From contig NZ_AHKF01000006.1 in NCBI RefSeq assembly GCF_000252125.1, forward strand, positions 1 to 53,348: a stretch of 53,348 bases of DNA. Reading direction: 5' to 3'. This DNA comes from Flavobacterium frigoris PS1. Lineage in GTDB: Bacteria > Bacteroidota > Bacteroidia > Flavobacteriales > Flavobacteriaceae. A model generated the notes under the pieces. The model was not told where the DNA came from and made no database searches. It was given only the letters and a program-made list of their open reading frames with translations. The translations under genes and the position numbers were made by a program. Shown piece after piece: positions 40,585 to 50,278 of this stretch; the stretch's first letter is position 1, and every line of letters starts with the position of its first letter.

Positions 40585-41432
40585 TACTTAAGTGATTTTT
40601 TAATAAAACGTAAAGGACATAGTATAAATCTACCAATTTTATAATCAATTGAATTTTTATATTTAATCTCGTTTCGTTTGTTTCGTTGGGCTAAATTCGT
40701 TAAAAAATCTACCATTTCAGAAAAATGATTGACATAAACATCGTGGTGTTTTTTGTAAATATAGTTTAAATTAGATTCTCTATAATTCAACTTGGCATTT
40801 TGATTTACAGAATTTTCATCTTTAATCCTATAATTAAACAACAGTTCTGGAATCATGCCTACTTTCCATTCTTTTTTTGTTAGGGCAATCCAAAATTCCC
40901 AATCTTCAAAACCATTAATCATTTTCTCGTCATAGCCGCCAACTTCTTCCCAAGTTTTTTTGCGTATCAAGGCAAATGAAACGCTATTGTTATCAAATAA
41001 AAAATCGCTTATTCCCCCACCTTTTGGCCTGTGTTCTGATATAACTTCATCATTATTTATAAAAACAGTACAATGGCTTGAAACTGCTCCAATATCAGAA
41101 TTTTCATTTAAAATAGTTATTGCTTTTTCAAGAAAAGAAACTTCAAATGTATCATCAGAATCAATTATTAAAATATATTCTGAATTTGCGTTTTTCATAC
41201 CGGTATTTCTAGCTGAACTTGGTCCTCTATTGTTTTGTGTAATTATATTAACCCGATCATTTTTTAAAGCTTTTAAAACTTCTTTTGTCGATTCATTAGA
41301 ACCATCATCAACAATAATTACTTGAAAATCCTGAAAAGTCTGTTTAAAGACTGAATTCACTGTTTCTTGAATAAAATTTCCGTCATTAAAACAGGGAATT
41401 ACTACGGTAACTTTTGGACTTTTTTTAATCAT
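40584..41432 (-). CDS. glycosyltransferase family 2
   Basis: The 282-aa protein opens with KVTVVIPCFNDGNFIQETVNSVFKQTFQDFQVIIVDDGSNE, continues with NRGPSSARNTGMKNANSEYILIIDSDDTFEVSFLEKA (acidic metal site at about 100-103), and has GGYDEKMINGFEDWEFWIAL as the acceptor/base region. The frame extends far upstream (to 41588) with Lys-rich residues overlapping the GT10 gene, but the ATG at 41432 fits GT2 and overlaps the GT10 stop by one base (TAATG). Confidence 0.9.
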   Translation of the reverse strand: MIKKSPKVTVVIPCFNDGNFIQETVNSVFKQTFQDFQVIIVDDGSNESTKEVLKALKNDRVNIITQNNRGPSSARNTGMKNANSEYILIIDSDDTFEVSFLEKAITILNENSDIGAVSSHCTVFINNDEVISEHRPKGGGISDFLFDNNSVSFALIRKKTWEEVGGYDEKMINGFEDWEFWIALTKKEWKVGMIPELLFNYRIKDENSVNQNAKLNYRESNLNYIYKKHHDVYVNHFSEMVDFLTNLAQRNKRNEIKYKNSIDYKIGRFILCPLRFIKKSLK

Positions 41433-42373
41433 TATTTTACAAGTGTATTTTTTAATTTCTTTTTCACACTTTTCAATTTTATCTTTAAATAATAAAAATT
41501 TCCTGTAAAAGTTTTTGCGATTGGTTTTTTCTTTAGTTTCAAAACACTTTCTATCATTAAAAGAATATGTTTTCTTTCTATATTCCAATCTTGTTTTTCT
41601 GTTGCAAAAACAGCCTGAGATATCATATCGACACCTAAATCGAAATTTTGATCAATCTCAATTAATTTTTGAATTAATTCCTCTTCCGAGTTAAAATCAT
41701 GATAATTAATAAACCTAGCAGGATTAAAATCCTCATGAACCCATTTATTTCCCCAGTAAATAGGAATACAATCTTTAAAAATAGGTTCTAAAATTTTCTC
41801 TGTAGTATAGCCATCTTGTGATTCATTTTCAAAAGAAATAACAAACTTATAATCATTTATAAATTCCATCTTATCCTTTACTCGGCCTCCTACATTATTT
41901 AAAACAGCCCCTCCAGAATCTACTCTTTTTATCTTAGATAAAGTATTAAAAAATTCAATTCTCTTAATGGCTTTAGGATTTGACACAACCATACAGCAAA
42001 ACTTTGTTTTCTTAGACCAAATCTCCCTATACTCTTCTTTAACCTTTAAATTTTCTAGTTTATTAATCATTTTATGATCATCAATATAAAATAAATATAG
42101 TGGTAGTCTGTAATGATTCTTTTTATTATTAAAGTCAAACGAAAATGCAAAATCACATCCAGAAAAATTGGGCCTTATATTCTCACCTGTATAAAAGATT
42201 CTTTTACAATTATATTTGAGATGGTCGTAACCAAAACAAGAATAAAAAACCAAATCAGGATTTGCAGTATCAATTACCACCCTATAAAATTCAGATAATA
42301 AATTATAAAAAAAATTATTGGTCTTTATTAAATCTGGCCAAAAGTCTACAAAATCAATTTTTATATCTTCCAC
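41432..42373 (-). CDS. GT10 fucosyltransferase-like protein
   Basis: GT10 enzymes transfer fucose from GDP-fucose in alpha-1,3 or alpha-1,4 linkage. The 313-aa protein has the family donor-binding block KFVISFENESQDGYTTEKILEPIFKDCIPIYWGNKWVHEDFN (about residues 176-218), preceded by KRIFYTGENIRPNFSGCDFAFSFD, the other GT10 hallmark. The C-terminus is Lys-rich, as in bacterial enzymes that contact the membrane. The start codon is GTG. GDP-fucose synthesis genes (gmd, fcl) are not in the window; manA at the left end could supply early precursors. Confidence 0.9.
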   Translation of the reverse strand: MEDIKIDFVDFWPDLIKTNNFFYNLLSEFYRVVIDTANPDLVFYSCFGYDHLKYNCKRIFYTGENIRPNFSGCDFAFSFDFNNKKNHYRLPLYLFYIDDHKMINKLENLKVKEEYREIWSKKTKFCCMVVSNPKAIKRIEFFNTLSKIKRVDSGGAVLNNVGGRVKDKMEFINDYKFVISFENESQDGYTTEKILEPIFKDCIPIYWGNKWVHEDFNPARFINYHDFNSEEELIQKLIEIDQNFDLGVDMISQAVFATEKQDWNIERKHILLMIESVLKLKKKPIAKTFTGNFYYLKIKLKSVKKKLKNTLVK

Positions 42374-42431
42374 TTAATTTTTCTATTAGAATGTATTTAC
42401 AAAAGTAAAACAAAATGCTAAATATAATTAC

Positions 42432-43277
42432 CTATAAAGATTTTTTAGAAACTAGCACATCTCTCAATCTCTTTTTGGAAAACATTACGACATAAGTCCT
42501 AAAAAACAATGAAACTATTTTTTTCCCAAATACAGTTCTTTCGATTTCTTGTAGCATTTTAAAGCGATTTGAATTTACGCATTTTCTACTTTCAATTAAG
42601 CATTCATAATCTGATATAAATTTATTGAAGTATTGATTCAATACCAACTTTCTTTCGTGAGAATTGTCTTCCAAAGTACTTACTCCGTCTAAATAGAAAG
42701 TACTAAGAGTCTGCTCAACTTTAAGGTAACTACTATTAAACTTAAATAAAGCCAAAAGAAAAAATTTCCAATCAGAAACAATTCTTAAGTTCTCATCATA
42801 TAAACCGACTTTATTAAACAATTCTCTTTTTATAAAAGTAGCTGGATGGGGCAATGAAGTAGTATATAAATCTGAAAAGCATGGATTTGCTGGTGATTTT
42901 GCAATTTTAGAAATCCCGTTTCTAACCATTTGTAAATTAAAACATATCAAATCATTTTGAATCAAAACAGCATGATTTAATTCTAAAACTTTTTCATTAA
43001 AAAAATGATCTCCACTATTTAAAAACAATAAATAAGTCCCTTTGGCTTCCTTTATTCCTTTGTTCATGGCATTATAAATCCCTTTGTCTGGTTCGCTAAC
43101 CCAATAATCAATATATTGGTTGTGGCGTAGCAAATATTCTTTACTACCATCATTACTACCTCCATCAATTACAATATACTCAAACCCTTGCCAAGTTTGA
43201 TTTTGCACACTAGTAATAGTTGACATTAAACCTCCCAAATTATTATAATTAATAGTAATGATTGATAATTTAAACAT
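42432..43277 (-). CDS. glycosyltransferase family 2
   Basis: The 281-aa protein starts FKLSIITINYNNLGGLMSTITSVQNQTWQGFEYIVIDGGSNDGSKEYL and has YWVSEPDKGIYNAMNKGIKEAKGTYLLFLNSGDHFFNEKV, the 'SGD' variant of the metal site that is common in WcaA/colanic-acid-type GT2 enzymes, then YDENLRIVSDWKFFL. The frame is open to an ATG at 43304, but MFKLSIITIN is the typical start. A 58-nt gap separates it from the GT10 gene. Confidence 0.9.
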   Translation of the reverse strand: MFKLSIITINYNNLGGLMSTITSVQNQTWQGFEYIVIDGGSNDGSKEYLLRHNQYIDYWVSEPDKGIYNAMNKGIKEAKGTYLLFLNSGDHFFNEKVLELNHAVLIQNDLICFNLQMVRNGISKIAKSPANPCFSDLYTTSLPHPATFIKRELFNKVGLYDENLRIVSDWKFFLLALFKFNSSYLKVEQTLSTFYLDGVSTLEDNSHERKLVLNQYFNKFISDYECLIESRKCVNSNRFKMLQEIERTVFGKKIVSLFFRTYVVMFSKKRLRDVLVSKKSL

Positions 43278-43358
43278 ATTGTAACTATATTTCGTAATTC
43301 CCATTCTTAATATTAAGAACTTTAATTGATTTTATAATTCTCGCCTTTCAAGAATAAA

Positions 43359-44336
43359 TTATGCTTCGCTTTCATTCTCAATAAAAAGCTTTCTTGATTG
43401 CAAAATATTTTTTGTTTGTCTATGAAAAGTCAATGGAGTTTTATTTATAAATTCTAAAAGAATTTTGATTTTCAACCTATTTCTCTCGAATAGAAAAATC
43501 ACAAAAAGAGATATAATCTTGAAAAAAGATGCTTTTCTCTTTTTATTCAATAAAAACAAAATAAAATCATATTGATTTAAAGCTCTTTGTGAGAGTGTAA
43601 AACCGTTGTTCATATTTTTATAGTATTCAACTGTTAAACGAAATGGCTCAATATAATGCTTGAAAATCAACTGTTCGTTAAAAAACAAATCTTTCTCTAC
43701 TAACAAAAACCATTTGCATATTTCAGAATCATCACCCGCACTTAAATTAACTCCTTTTCTACCGGTAAGTAAACTAATAAATCCCGAATTATATAATGAC
43801 AAAATTTCTCCTGTTCTTACCACCATTCCCGAACCCCATACATAACCTCTATTATTTATTTTATCACTTCCTATATTTTGAACACCCACGGCATAACCTC
43901 CTTGATATGTGGTAAACCAATCTGGAAACTCTATTGAACTAACGGCAATGCCTTTACCTCCTAAAACTCCCACATTGGGATTGTTTTTCATAAAATCAAA
44001 AGCAATTTGCAAATAATTCTCATCTAGCCAATTATCATCATCACAAAAAAGTAACAATTCTCCCTTAGCTGAACTTACCGCTTTTTTTCTTGCATATGAT
44101 AAACCTGGCATAGGTTCTGAAATTACTGTTAAATTGATCTCAGAATGAAAATTTTTCCAAATATCGGTACCTACTTCTGCCGTATTATCGTTAGAATTAT
44201 TATCGATAAGTAAAACTTCCCAACTAATATCAGAATTTAATTTCTGCTTAAACAAATGTTTTAAAGTTGGCTGTAATCTATTTGCACTATTGTAACAACA
44301 CAGAACAACCGTAATGTCATATTTTGTACACCTCAT
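43359..44336 (-). CDS. glycosyltransferase family 2
   Basis: The 325-aa protein has DITVVLCCYNSANRLQPTLKHLFKQKLNSDISWEVLLIDNNSNDNT, PMPGLSYARKKAVSSAKGELLLFCDDDNWLDENYLQIAFDFM (acidic metal site DDD at about residues 95-97), then VGVLGGKGIAV and LSAGDDSEICKWFLL. A weakly hydrophobic C-terminal stretch (ISLFVIFLFE) may touch the membrane. It lies 22 nt after the GT32 gene. Linkage unknown. Confidence 0.9.
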   Translation of the reverse strand: MRCTKYDITVVLCCYNSANRLQPTLKHLFKQKLNSDISWEVLLIDNNSNDNTAEVGTDIWKNFHSEINLTVISEPMPGLSYARKKAVSSAKGELLLFCDDDNWLDENYLQIAFDFMKNNPNVGVLGGKGIAVSSIEFPDWFTTYQGGYAVGVQNIGSDKINNRGYVWGSGMVVRTGEILSLYNSGFISLLTGRKGVNLSAGDDSEICKWFLLVEKDLFFNEQLIFKHYIEPFRLTVEYYKNMNNGFTLSQRALNQYDFILFLLNKKRKASFFKIISLFVIFLFERNRLKIKILLEFINKTPLTFHRQTKNILQSRKLFIENESEA

Positions 44337-44358
44337 CTATTATAATTAAATTCATTTA

Positions 44359-45144
44359 TTATTTAGTCAATGACTGCTTTATTGCCGAAATTATTTTTCT
44401 TATATATTTAACATTCAAATTTTTACATAATGTTTTTTGAAATATAATTTTAAAGCCTTTCCAGTATTCCCCATTTCTTAAAAACTTAAATTCGTTGTAA
44501 ACAATCCAAGATCCTACCCATAAATGTAACGCATAACTATCTGGTTTGATGTACTGTTTATAATTGACAATATCTTCTTTCTTTTCATAAGGGAATGGAT
44601 AAAAAATGTTAATTGGATAAATTGTAATCGTATCATAATTAATCCTTTTATCAAAAACTCCATAAAAATGATATTTTGTTCTAAACAATTTAGTTATGAT
44701 AATTGTAACTACAGTTTTATGCCAATTAGTTTTTTTTTCTAAATCGATAAAATCATAATGCTCTATACATTCTTTAATAAACTTATTTTGTTTAACAGCT
44801 CCAATTATACCACAACTTACAATATTCTCCTCTTCTGCACCAAAAAAACATTCGTTTTCCAGAAAATCATCAAGTGATTTTAATAGCATCATATCTGTGT
44901 CTAAATATATCCCCCCATTTTCATACAAAACTTTTAGTCTTATATAATCACTTACAAAAGCCCATTTTTGTGATTCATAGGCGTGTTTAACAAAAGGATG
45001 ACTTAAATCAGTATTCTTTTCATGCCATTCTATAATTTCATAATCTGGCAAATACTTTTTCCATGACTTAATACAATCTCTAACCAACTTTGGCTTCGTT
45101 TTACCACCAAACCAACAATAATGGATAATTTTTGGAATCGTCAT
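44359..45144 (-). CDS. glycosyltransferase with DXD motif (GT32, Gly_transf_sug)
   Basis: The roughly 261-aa protein shows the OCH1/capsular GT32 signature: IPKIIHYCWFGGKTKPKLVRDCIKSWKKYLPDYEIIEW, HAYESQKWAFVSDYIRLKVLYENGGIYLDTDMMLLKSLDDFL with the metal-binding DTD at about residues 86-88, and a C-terminal ALHLWVGSW with the conserved His. Such retaining transferases often use UDP-Gal, UDP-Glc or GDP-Man. Three ATGs are possible; I chose the one directly before TIPKIIHYCW (45144), while 45165 would add seven residues. Confidence 0.9.
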   Translation of the reverse strand: MTIPKIIHYCWFGGKTKPKLVRDCIKSWKKYLPDYEIIEWHEKNTDLSHPFVKHAYESQKWAFVSDYIRLKVLYENGGIYLDTDMMLLKSLDDFLENECFFGAEEENIVSCGIIGAVKQNKFIKECIEHYDFIDLEKKTNWHKTVVTIIITKLFRTKYHFYGVFDKRINYDTITIYPINIFYPFPYEKKEDIVNYKQYIKPDSYALHLWVGSWIVYNEFKFLRNGEYWKGFKIIFQKTLCKNLNVKYIRKIISAIKQSLTK

Positions 45145-45223
45145 ATTAGTATCATTCATCAACATGTCAAATTTTATATTTTTTTTTATAATAAATAGCG
45201 AAACCCAAAAACATTCCTACCGT

Positions 45224-46096
45224 TTATATTAATTTACCAAACCTTATTTTCACCATAATTAATCTCCAAAAAAAACAAAAACTACTTATATCTTTTTTTA
45301 TTAATGCTTCCTTTAGAAAAACTTTGTGCCTAGTTATAATAAAAGTTCTTATTTGAGTATTTTTAATAAGAACTTTTGAAAGTAATTTTAACTGTTTATT
45401 TCTAGCAAGGCATTCCGATTTGAATTCTTCAATATTCGAATACTCAATTTGTTTAGACAAAGAATTGGTATGAGACCTATATTTAAAAACTGGTATGTCT
45501 AAAAATTTAATATTTGGTTTTTGATAAATCATTCTAAGATTAAAATCCCAATCGTCTAGATATCTAATTTTTTCATCAAATAGTTCTTTTTGCTTTTCTA
45601 AAAAACTTCTTCTCCAAATGGGACCTGAAACATAATATGTTATATTTCCCACGAAATAATCTTTTATAATATTCCCAAAGGACAAAATTGTATTTTCAGC
45701 TATTTTAATTCCCATAAATGAATCAAATATTTCACATTTACCTACAACAACATCACTATTACTATTAAAATTTTTAATCCTTAATTCTAATGAATTTTTG
45801 AAAAGTATATCGTCACTATCAAACCAATTTATAAATTCTCCCTTGCTTTTTCTAAACCCGTAATTCCTGCATGAATTAGGACCTTTTCTCATATTTTCAG
45901 GCCTTATATAGTATTGAAATCGAATATCTGAATCAAGATACTTTTGTAAAACTAATTTAGTATCATCTACAGAACCATCATCCACTATAATACACTCCCA
46001 ATTAATATAAGTTTGCGCAAGAATACTATCCAGCGTTTCACTGATTAGATGAGCACGGTTATACGTCGGGATAATTATAGACACTAAAGGATTCAT
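45224..46096 (-). CDS. glycosyltransferase family 2
   Basis: The 290-aa protein begins NPLVSIIIPTYNRAHLISETLDSILAQTYINWECIIVDDGSVDDTK, then RKGPNSCRNYGFRKSKGEFINWFDSDDILFKNSLELRI with the DSDD metal site at about residues 92-95, and KIRYLDDWDFNLRMIY on the acceptor side. It overlaps the next GT2 gene by 4 nt (ATGA), so translation is coupled. About 80 nt separate its stop from the GT32 gene. Confidence 0.9.
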   Translation of the reverse strand: MNPLVSIIIPTYNRAHLISETLDSILAQTYINWECIIVDDGSVDDTKLVLQKYLDSDIRFQYYIRPENMRKGPNSCRNYGFRKSKGEFINWFDSDDILFKNSLELRIKNFNSNSDVVVGKCEIFDSFMGIKIAENTILSFGNIIKDYFVGNITYYVSGPIWRRSFLEKQKELFDEKIRYLDDWDFNLRMIYQKPNIKFLDIPVFKYRSHTNSLSKQIEYSNIEEFKSECLARNKQLKLLSKVLIKNTQIRTFIITRHKVFLKEALIKKDISSFCFFWRLIMVKIRFGKLI

Positions 46097-46995
46097 TTTT
46101 TGACTATAAAAAACAAGACTCTCCTTATCAACTTCATAAAAGGAACTAATTTAAAATTTAAGCTGTATTTATGCATTAATAACTTCCATTCCTCTACTGT
46201 TAAGCTCCTGTTTTTTTTTATAAGAATTTCATATCTCATTAACAACTCTAATGATTGCTCTTTTGAAAAAAGAGAAAGTTTTTTTTTAAAAATATTGCTG
46301 TAAAACTTTAAACTTGCTTCATTTTTTAATTCATTATTATTATCCATACCAGATAAACTAATTTCCGAAAAACCAATACTTACTATACTCTTATTTATTG
46401 TAAATATAGGCTTTCCATTTGAGAATTCGAGCCATGCCCAATCATCACTATGCCAACCCAAAGGATAATTATAAAATTTATATTCTGCATATATTGATCT
46501 TTTAAAAACATATTCGGAAAGAGAGCTTCGAGTTAATTCTATTAACCTTCTAAAATAGGAATCAGCCGCCATTTCCCAATTAGGATGCGTAAAAACTTTT
46601 GATGTCTGTGATTTTTTATAATCATGACTGACTGTAGCAAATCTTACAATATTAGTTTTATTTTCGAAAGTATTATATTGTTTAAAAAACTCCTCCACCA
46701 CATTCTCCCCCAAAACATCATCATCACCCAAGATCATTAACCATTCTTCATCTGCAGTAATTTCGATGCAGCGTTCCCATTGCTGAGTTAAACTAGTTCC
46801 TCCTAAATTCTCTCCAAACCGATGATACACAAAATCCAATTTCCCCTTACACCTTTCAAGTAACTCCAATGGATTTTCTGGACTTGCGTCATCACCGATG
46901 TAGACTTTAAAGCGTTTGTCAGTTTGATTGGCTAGTGATTGTAACGTTTCCTCAAAGAAGGTGAGTTTGAAATATGGAATTATGATTGCAAGCAT
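46093..46995 (-). CDS. glycosyltransferase family 2
   Basis: The 300-aa protein starts AIIIPYFKLTFFEETLQSLANQTDKRFKVYIGDDASPENP and has GGTSLTQQWERCIEITADEEWLMILGDDDVLGENVVEEFF, with GDDD (about residues 89-92) as metal site. A later GWHSDDWAWLEF takes the acceptor-side acidic role. This IGDDASPE/ILGDDD style is a recognisable GT2 subtype in Bacteroidota capsule loci. Its ATG directly follows the stop of the WbsX gene, with no spacer. Confidence 0.88.
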   Translation of the reverse strand: MLAIIIPYFKLTFFEETLQSLANQTDKRFKVYIGDDASPENPLELLERCKGKLDFVYHRFGENLGGTSLTQQWERCIEITADEEWLMILGDDDVLGENVVEEFFKQYNTFENKTNIVRFATVSHDYKKSQTSKVFTHPNWEMAADSYFRRLIELTRSSLSEYVFKRSIYAEYKFYNYPLGWHSDDWAWLEFSNGKPIFTINKSIVSIGFSEISLSGMDNNNELKNEASLKFYSNIFKKKLSLFSKEQSLELLMRYEILIKKNRSLTVEEWKLLMHKYSLNFKLVPFMKLIRRVLFFIVKK

Positions 46996-48084
46996 TTATT
47001 TTAATATTTCTTTGGTAACTTCCAAATAAGCATTACCCCATTTTTGACAAGGTTCCAAATGATTTCCTTCAGCCCATTCATTCCAAGCATTAATAAACAA
47101 AAATTGCTCTGGAACAGCATCCCAAGGATAATTTTCTTTGATGTGACTTAACCACGTTTTATATTTTTCAGGAGTCGATTTGTGTAAAATAAATGGATTT
47201 TCTTTTCTCCTAGCCGAATTGTCCCACATGGGAGTAATTCCAGGAAAAACATCTTTTTTGAATCCTACCTTTATTTGTTTATCAACAAAAGCACAATATC
47301 CAAAATAATAATTTAAATGCACTACTTTACTTTTTATACTCTTTTTAATCTTTCGGATTACTTTCTCAAAAATGGTTCTTGGGTACTGTATACTCGCAGG
47401 TGTATTCGAAAAATTAGGTTGGAATTCAAATGCAAAATCAAATCCTTTCGTTTTTGGCTCGAATAGATGTTCAAAATTTTGAGAAAAACCAAGATACAAA
47501 TCAGGAAAACCAGCCTTTTTTACTTCTTTCCTCCATATTTCAATTGTTTTTTGGATATCTGGAAAAAACTTTGGTCTATAAATTATAAAAACAGGTTTTC
47601 CATTCACTTTTATATACCTATCATCCTTAAAAGCAGTAATCAATTCCAGAATATGATTATAATCGTCTTCTAAACTATATTCTTGTTTTAATAATACTTC
47701 ATGATCTGCTCCATCCCAAGTTCTAGTCCAGTTCTCATTAGCCCAACACATCATGAATGGAAAATCTTCCTCAGGATTCTGAAGCTTTCTATCTAGAGGT
47801 TCGTGCAAAATTCTTTTTCCATTAAACCAATAATGGTAATAACAAAAACCATGAATACCATATTCCCTAGCCATTGCCTCCTGAGCAAGTCTTGCTTCTT
47901 CCAATCGCAAATCATAAAACCCCAAATCAGCAGGCAAATGAGGTTGATAATGCCCTTTAAACAGAGGCTTGGCTTTAGTCACATTCGTCCATTCTGTAAA
48001 ACCTTTTCCCCACCATTCATCATTTTCTGGTATAGGATGAAATTGTGGCAAATAGATTGCTATCGCTTTTATTTTTACTTGCAT
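46996..48084 (-). CDS. WbsX-family (GH99-like) glycan protein
   Basis: The 362-aa protein is a full WbsX/GH99-like domain, found in O-antigen and capsule clusters, with glycosyltransferase or endo-glycosidase chemistry still debated. Landmarks are AIYLPQFHPIPENDEWWGKGFTEWTNV (residues about 8-34), GFCYYHYWFNGKRILHEPLD, MMCWANENWTRTWDG and the C-terminal FLFINAWNEWAEGNHLEPCQKWG, which match the conserved Trp/Glu/Asn pocket. There is no signal peptide, so it acts in the cytosol. It is followed immediately by the GT2 gene at 46995. Confidence 0.93.
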   Translation of the reverse strand: MQVKIKAIAIYLPQFHPIPENDEWWGKGFTEWTNVTKAKPLFKGHYQPHLPADLGFYDLRLEEARLAQEAMAREYGIHGFCYYHYWFNGKRILHEPLDRKLQNPEEDFPFMMCWANENWTRTWDGADHEVLLKQEYSLEDDYNHILELITAFKDDRYIKVNGKPVFIIYRPKFFPDIQKTIEIWRKEVKKAGFPDLYLGFSQNFEHLFEPKTKGFDFAFEFQPNFSNTPASIQYPRTIFEKVIRKIKKSIKSKVVHLNYYFGYCAFVDKQIKVGFKKDVFPGITPMWDNSARRKENPFILHKSTPEKYKTWLSHIKENYPWDAVPEQFLFINAWNEWAEGNHLEPCQKWGNAYLEVTKEILK

Positions 48085-48085
48085 C

Positions 48086-49291
48086 TTAATTGTTAATTGC
48101 TTTTTTATAAACCTGAATAGTCTCTTCTAAATTCTTTTCCCAAGAAAAAAAATTAGATCGTTCAAGGGATTTAGTTGATAAATTTTTAGATAATTTTGAG
48201 TCCTTTAAAATTAAGTATATTTGATTACTTAATAACTCAATATCTAAGGGATCAATACAAATTCCATATCCATTTACAACTTCAGGCAAAGAGGCTTGGT
48301 TTGATGATATTACAGGTGTACCACACTGCATTGCTTCAATTATAGGCAAACCGAAACCTTCATAAAGTGACATATAAACAAAACTTAAAGCATTTGAATA
48401 AAAAACTGACAATTCAATATCAGGAACATACTCAATGAAATGAATATGTTTGTAAGTACCATACTTAAGCATAAACTTTTTTTTGGTTTCTATATCGTCA
48501 AAATTTCCTATTAAAACTAATCCCAAATCAGTATTTTGACTTTCATTAACTACCCTAATATAGGCTTCAATAATATGTTCTGTATTTTTATATTTCTGAT
48601 TTCTATTCAAACACAATAAATATTTTTCAAATTTAAAATTATATTTATTGGCTAATACTAAATAATTTGTTGTGGATAAATTTGGAAAAAATGTGTTTTT
48701 ATCAGCACCTAAATAAATAACGTCTATTTGGTCTTCATCTAAATCTTTCCTATAATTTAATAATTCAGACTTAGTAAACTTTGATACACATATAACTTTT
48801 GTTTCTTTATCTATTGAATCATATGCTGGTTTTAAAAGTTTCGCGAAATTTACAGGTGCTAAATCTGGCCTAGTAAAAGGCATCAAATCATGAGAAGAAA
48901 AAACTCTTTTAATATTTTTATAATTTTTTATCGCTTCCGGTATCGCTTCAATAGGAGAATGATAAACATTTATCATTTTTAATTTATGCTTATCAAAATG
49001 ATTTAATAGTATTGGCTTTTTAAGATTTGAATTTAAATAATTAATTATTCTAAATATTTCAGTCTGATTATTTGCTATTTTATTTTGATGATTCGAATAA
49101 TTATTTTCTTTAATAAATGAATGTAAATTATTAATTATCACTCTATCATATCTGTTTGATGAGTAAAACAAATCAACTTCATTAGCGCTTTCAAGCCGTT
49201 TAGTTAATTCATAAATTACTCTCAATCCTCCATGCATAGCATTTTGCTTAAAATGAGTACCAATCCAAGTAGCATCGAACAATACATTCAT
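48086..49291 (-). CDS. glycosyltransferase family 4
   Basis: The 401-aa GT-B protein has MHGGLRVIYELTKRL near the N-terminus, FSSHDLMPFTRPDLAPVNF and VICVSKFTKSELLNY in the first domain, YLLCLNRNQKYKNTEHIIEAYIRV at the domain junction, and the donor-site acid motif LYEGFGLPIIEAMQCGTPVISSN (E-x7-E). Upstream of the ATG at 49291 is only a TTG in frame, so MNVLFDATWIG is taken as the start. It lies one base after the WbsX gene's start region and 14 nt from the FkbM gene. Confidence 0.92.
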   Translation of the reverse strand: MNVLFDATWIGTHFKQNAMHGGLRVIYELTKRLESANEVDLFYSSNRYDRVIINNLHSFIKENNYSNHQNKIANNQTEIFRIINYLNSNLKKPILLNHFDKHKLKMINVYHSPIEAIPEAIKNYKNIKRVFSSHDLMPFTRPDLAPVNFAKLLKPAYDSIDKETKVICVSKFTKSELLNYRKDLDEDQIDVIYLGADKNTFFPNLSTTNYLVLANKYNFKFEKYLLCLNRNQKYKNTEHIIEAYIRVVNESQNTDLGLVLIGNFDDIETKKKFMLKYGTYKHIHFIEYVPDIELSVFYSNALSFVYMSLYEGFGLPIIEAMQCGTPVISSNQASLPEVVNGYGICIDPLDIELLSNQIYLILKDSKLSKNLSTKSLERSNFFSWEKNLEETIQVYKKAINN

Positions 49292-49305
49292 ATTCAAATA
49301 TTAAA

Positions 49306-50271
49306 TTAAAAACTTGATTCTTTTGATTTCGCTTTTTTTAACTCTGCAATTTTTAAAATATCTATATCTGATTCAGAATTTATCGCAACTATATCATAAT
49401 GCCAATCAAAATCATGTAAATTTCTCAAACACAATTTAATTAACTCTTCTAGATTTAAATAATTCTCATTTAAATCAAAATGGCTAAAATCACCATACTT
49501 ATTAAACCATACGAATCTATTATATCCACATTTGTAAAGTATTTCAAAATGTTCATGAAAATCATTTTGAGTTTTTTTTATCATAATCGGATGCCATTCG
49601 AAAATAACAAAAGGTTTATAATACTTTAAAATTTTCTCAGACCCTTTTAGTATTCTTCCATCGAAGCCATCGACATCTATTTTTATTATGTCAACTCCTC
49701 TAATTAATTTATCAAATAAAAGCGTATCTAAACTAATTGTTTGAACTTTATCTTTACCAATGGCACTAGCCGTTCCTAAATGAGTTTTTACCAAACTATT
49801 TATTTTATTATTATCGGATTCACTTAATAAGGCATTAAACAAGTGACTTTTTGGAAAGTGTTTTTTATTTTCTTCTAAATATTGAAAAAACTCAAAATCA
49901 CCCTCTACACAGTAAAACTTTTCAATTTTATTAGGTAAATTCTTTATCAAAAATAAATTAGTATCGCCAACAGCAGAACCAATATCTATTATATTGAGTT
50001 CTCGATTATATAAATTATAAACCGAATCGACAAGTTGCAATAATGGATTGTTATAATTTGGAAACAATCTTGCATAAAGTGCATATGAATTGCCATTATT
50101 AACTTTAACTTTAAAACCATGAATGACAGTTGATACTGCCCCAGAATAAATATTAGTTGAATAATTCCAAAGAAGTAGCCATTTTTTTGCAAAAACTCCT
50201 TTACTATCTCTTAATTTATATGTTTTTAATAATAAATTATAAATAATACTATGATAGATACTAATTTTCAT
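49306..50271 (-). CDS. FkbM family SAM-dependent methyltransferase
   Basis: It probably O-methylates a glycan sugar, possibly as a chain-end cap. The 321-aa protein has the SAM site LNIIDIGSAVGDTNLFLIK (about residues 94-112), EKFYCVEGDFEFFQYLEEN, and the FkbM-specific DIIKIDVDGFDGRILKGSEKIL followed by PFVIFEWHP. It lies 8 nt after the Wzt gene. In ABC-exported glycans, a terminal methyl group recognised by the Wzt C-domain can set chain length. That makes the gene order wzm-wzt-fkbM suggestive, though this is inference. A second FkbM-like gene at 39 kb is broken. Confidence 0.9.
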   Translation of the reverse strand: MKISIYHSIIYNLLLKTYKLRDSKGVFAKKWLLLWNYSTNIYSGAVSTVIHGFKVKVNNGNSYALYARLFPNYNNPLLQLVDSVYNLYNRELNIIDIGSAVGDTNLFLIKNLPNKIEKFYCVEGDFEFFQYLEENKKHFPKSHLFNALLSESDNNKINSLVKTHLGTASAIGKDKVQTISLDTLLFDKLIRGVDIIKIDVDGFDGRILKGSEKILKYYKPFVIFEWHPIMIKKTQNDFHEHFEILYKCGYNRFVWFNKYGDFSHFDLNENYLNLEELIKLCLRNLHDFDWHYDIVAINSESDIDILKIAELKKAKSKESSF

Positions 50272-50278
50272 TTCTAAG

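Noticed and set aside
41433..41588. N-terminal extension of the GT2 gene at 40584-41432
   Set aside because: Lys-rich out-of-frame reading of the GT10 gene end; the ATG at 41432 overlaps the GT10 stop as expected for coupling.
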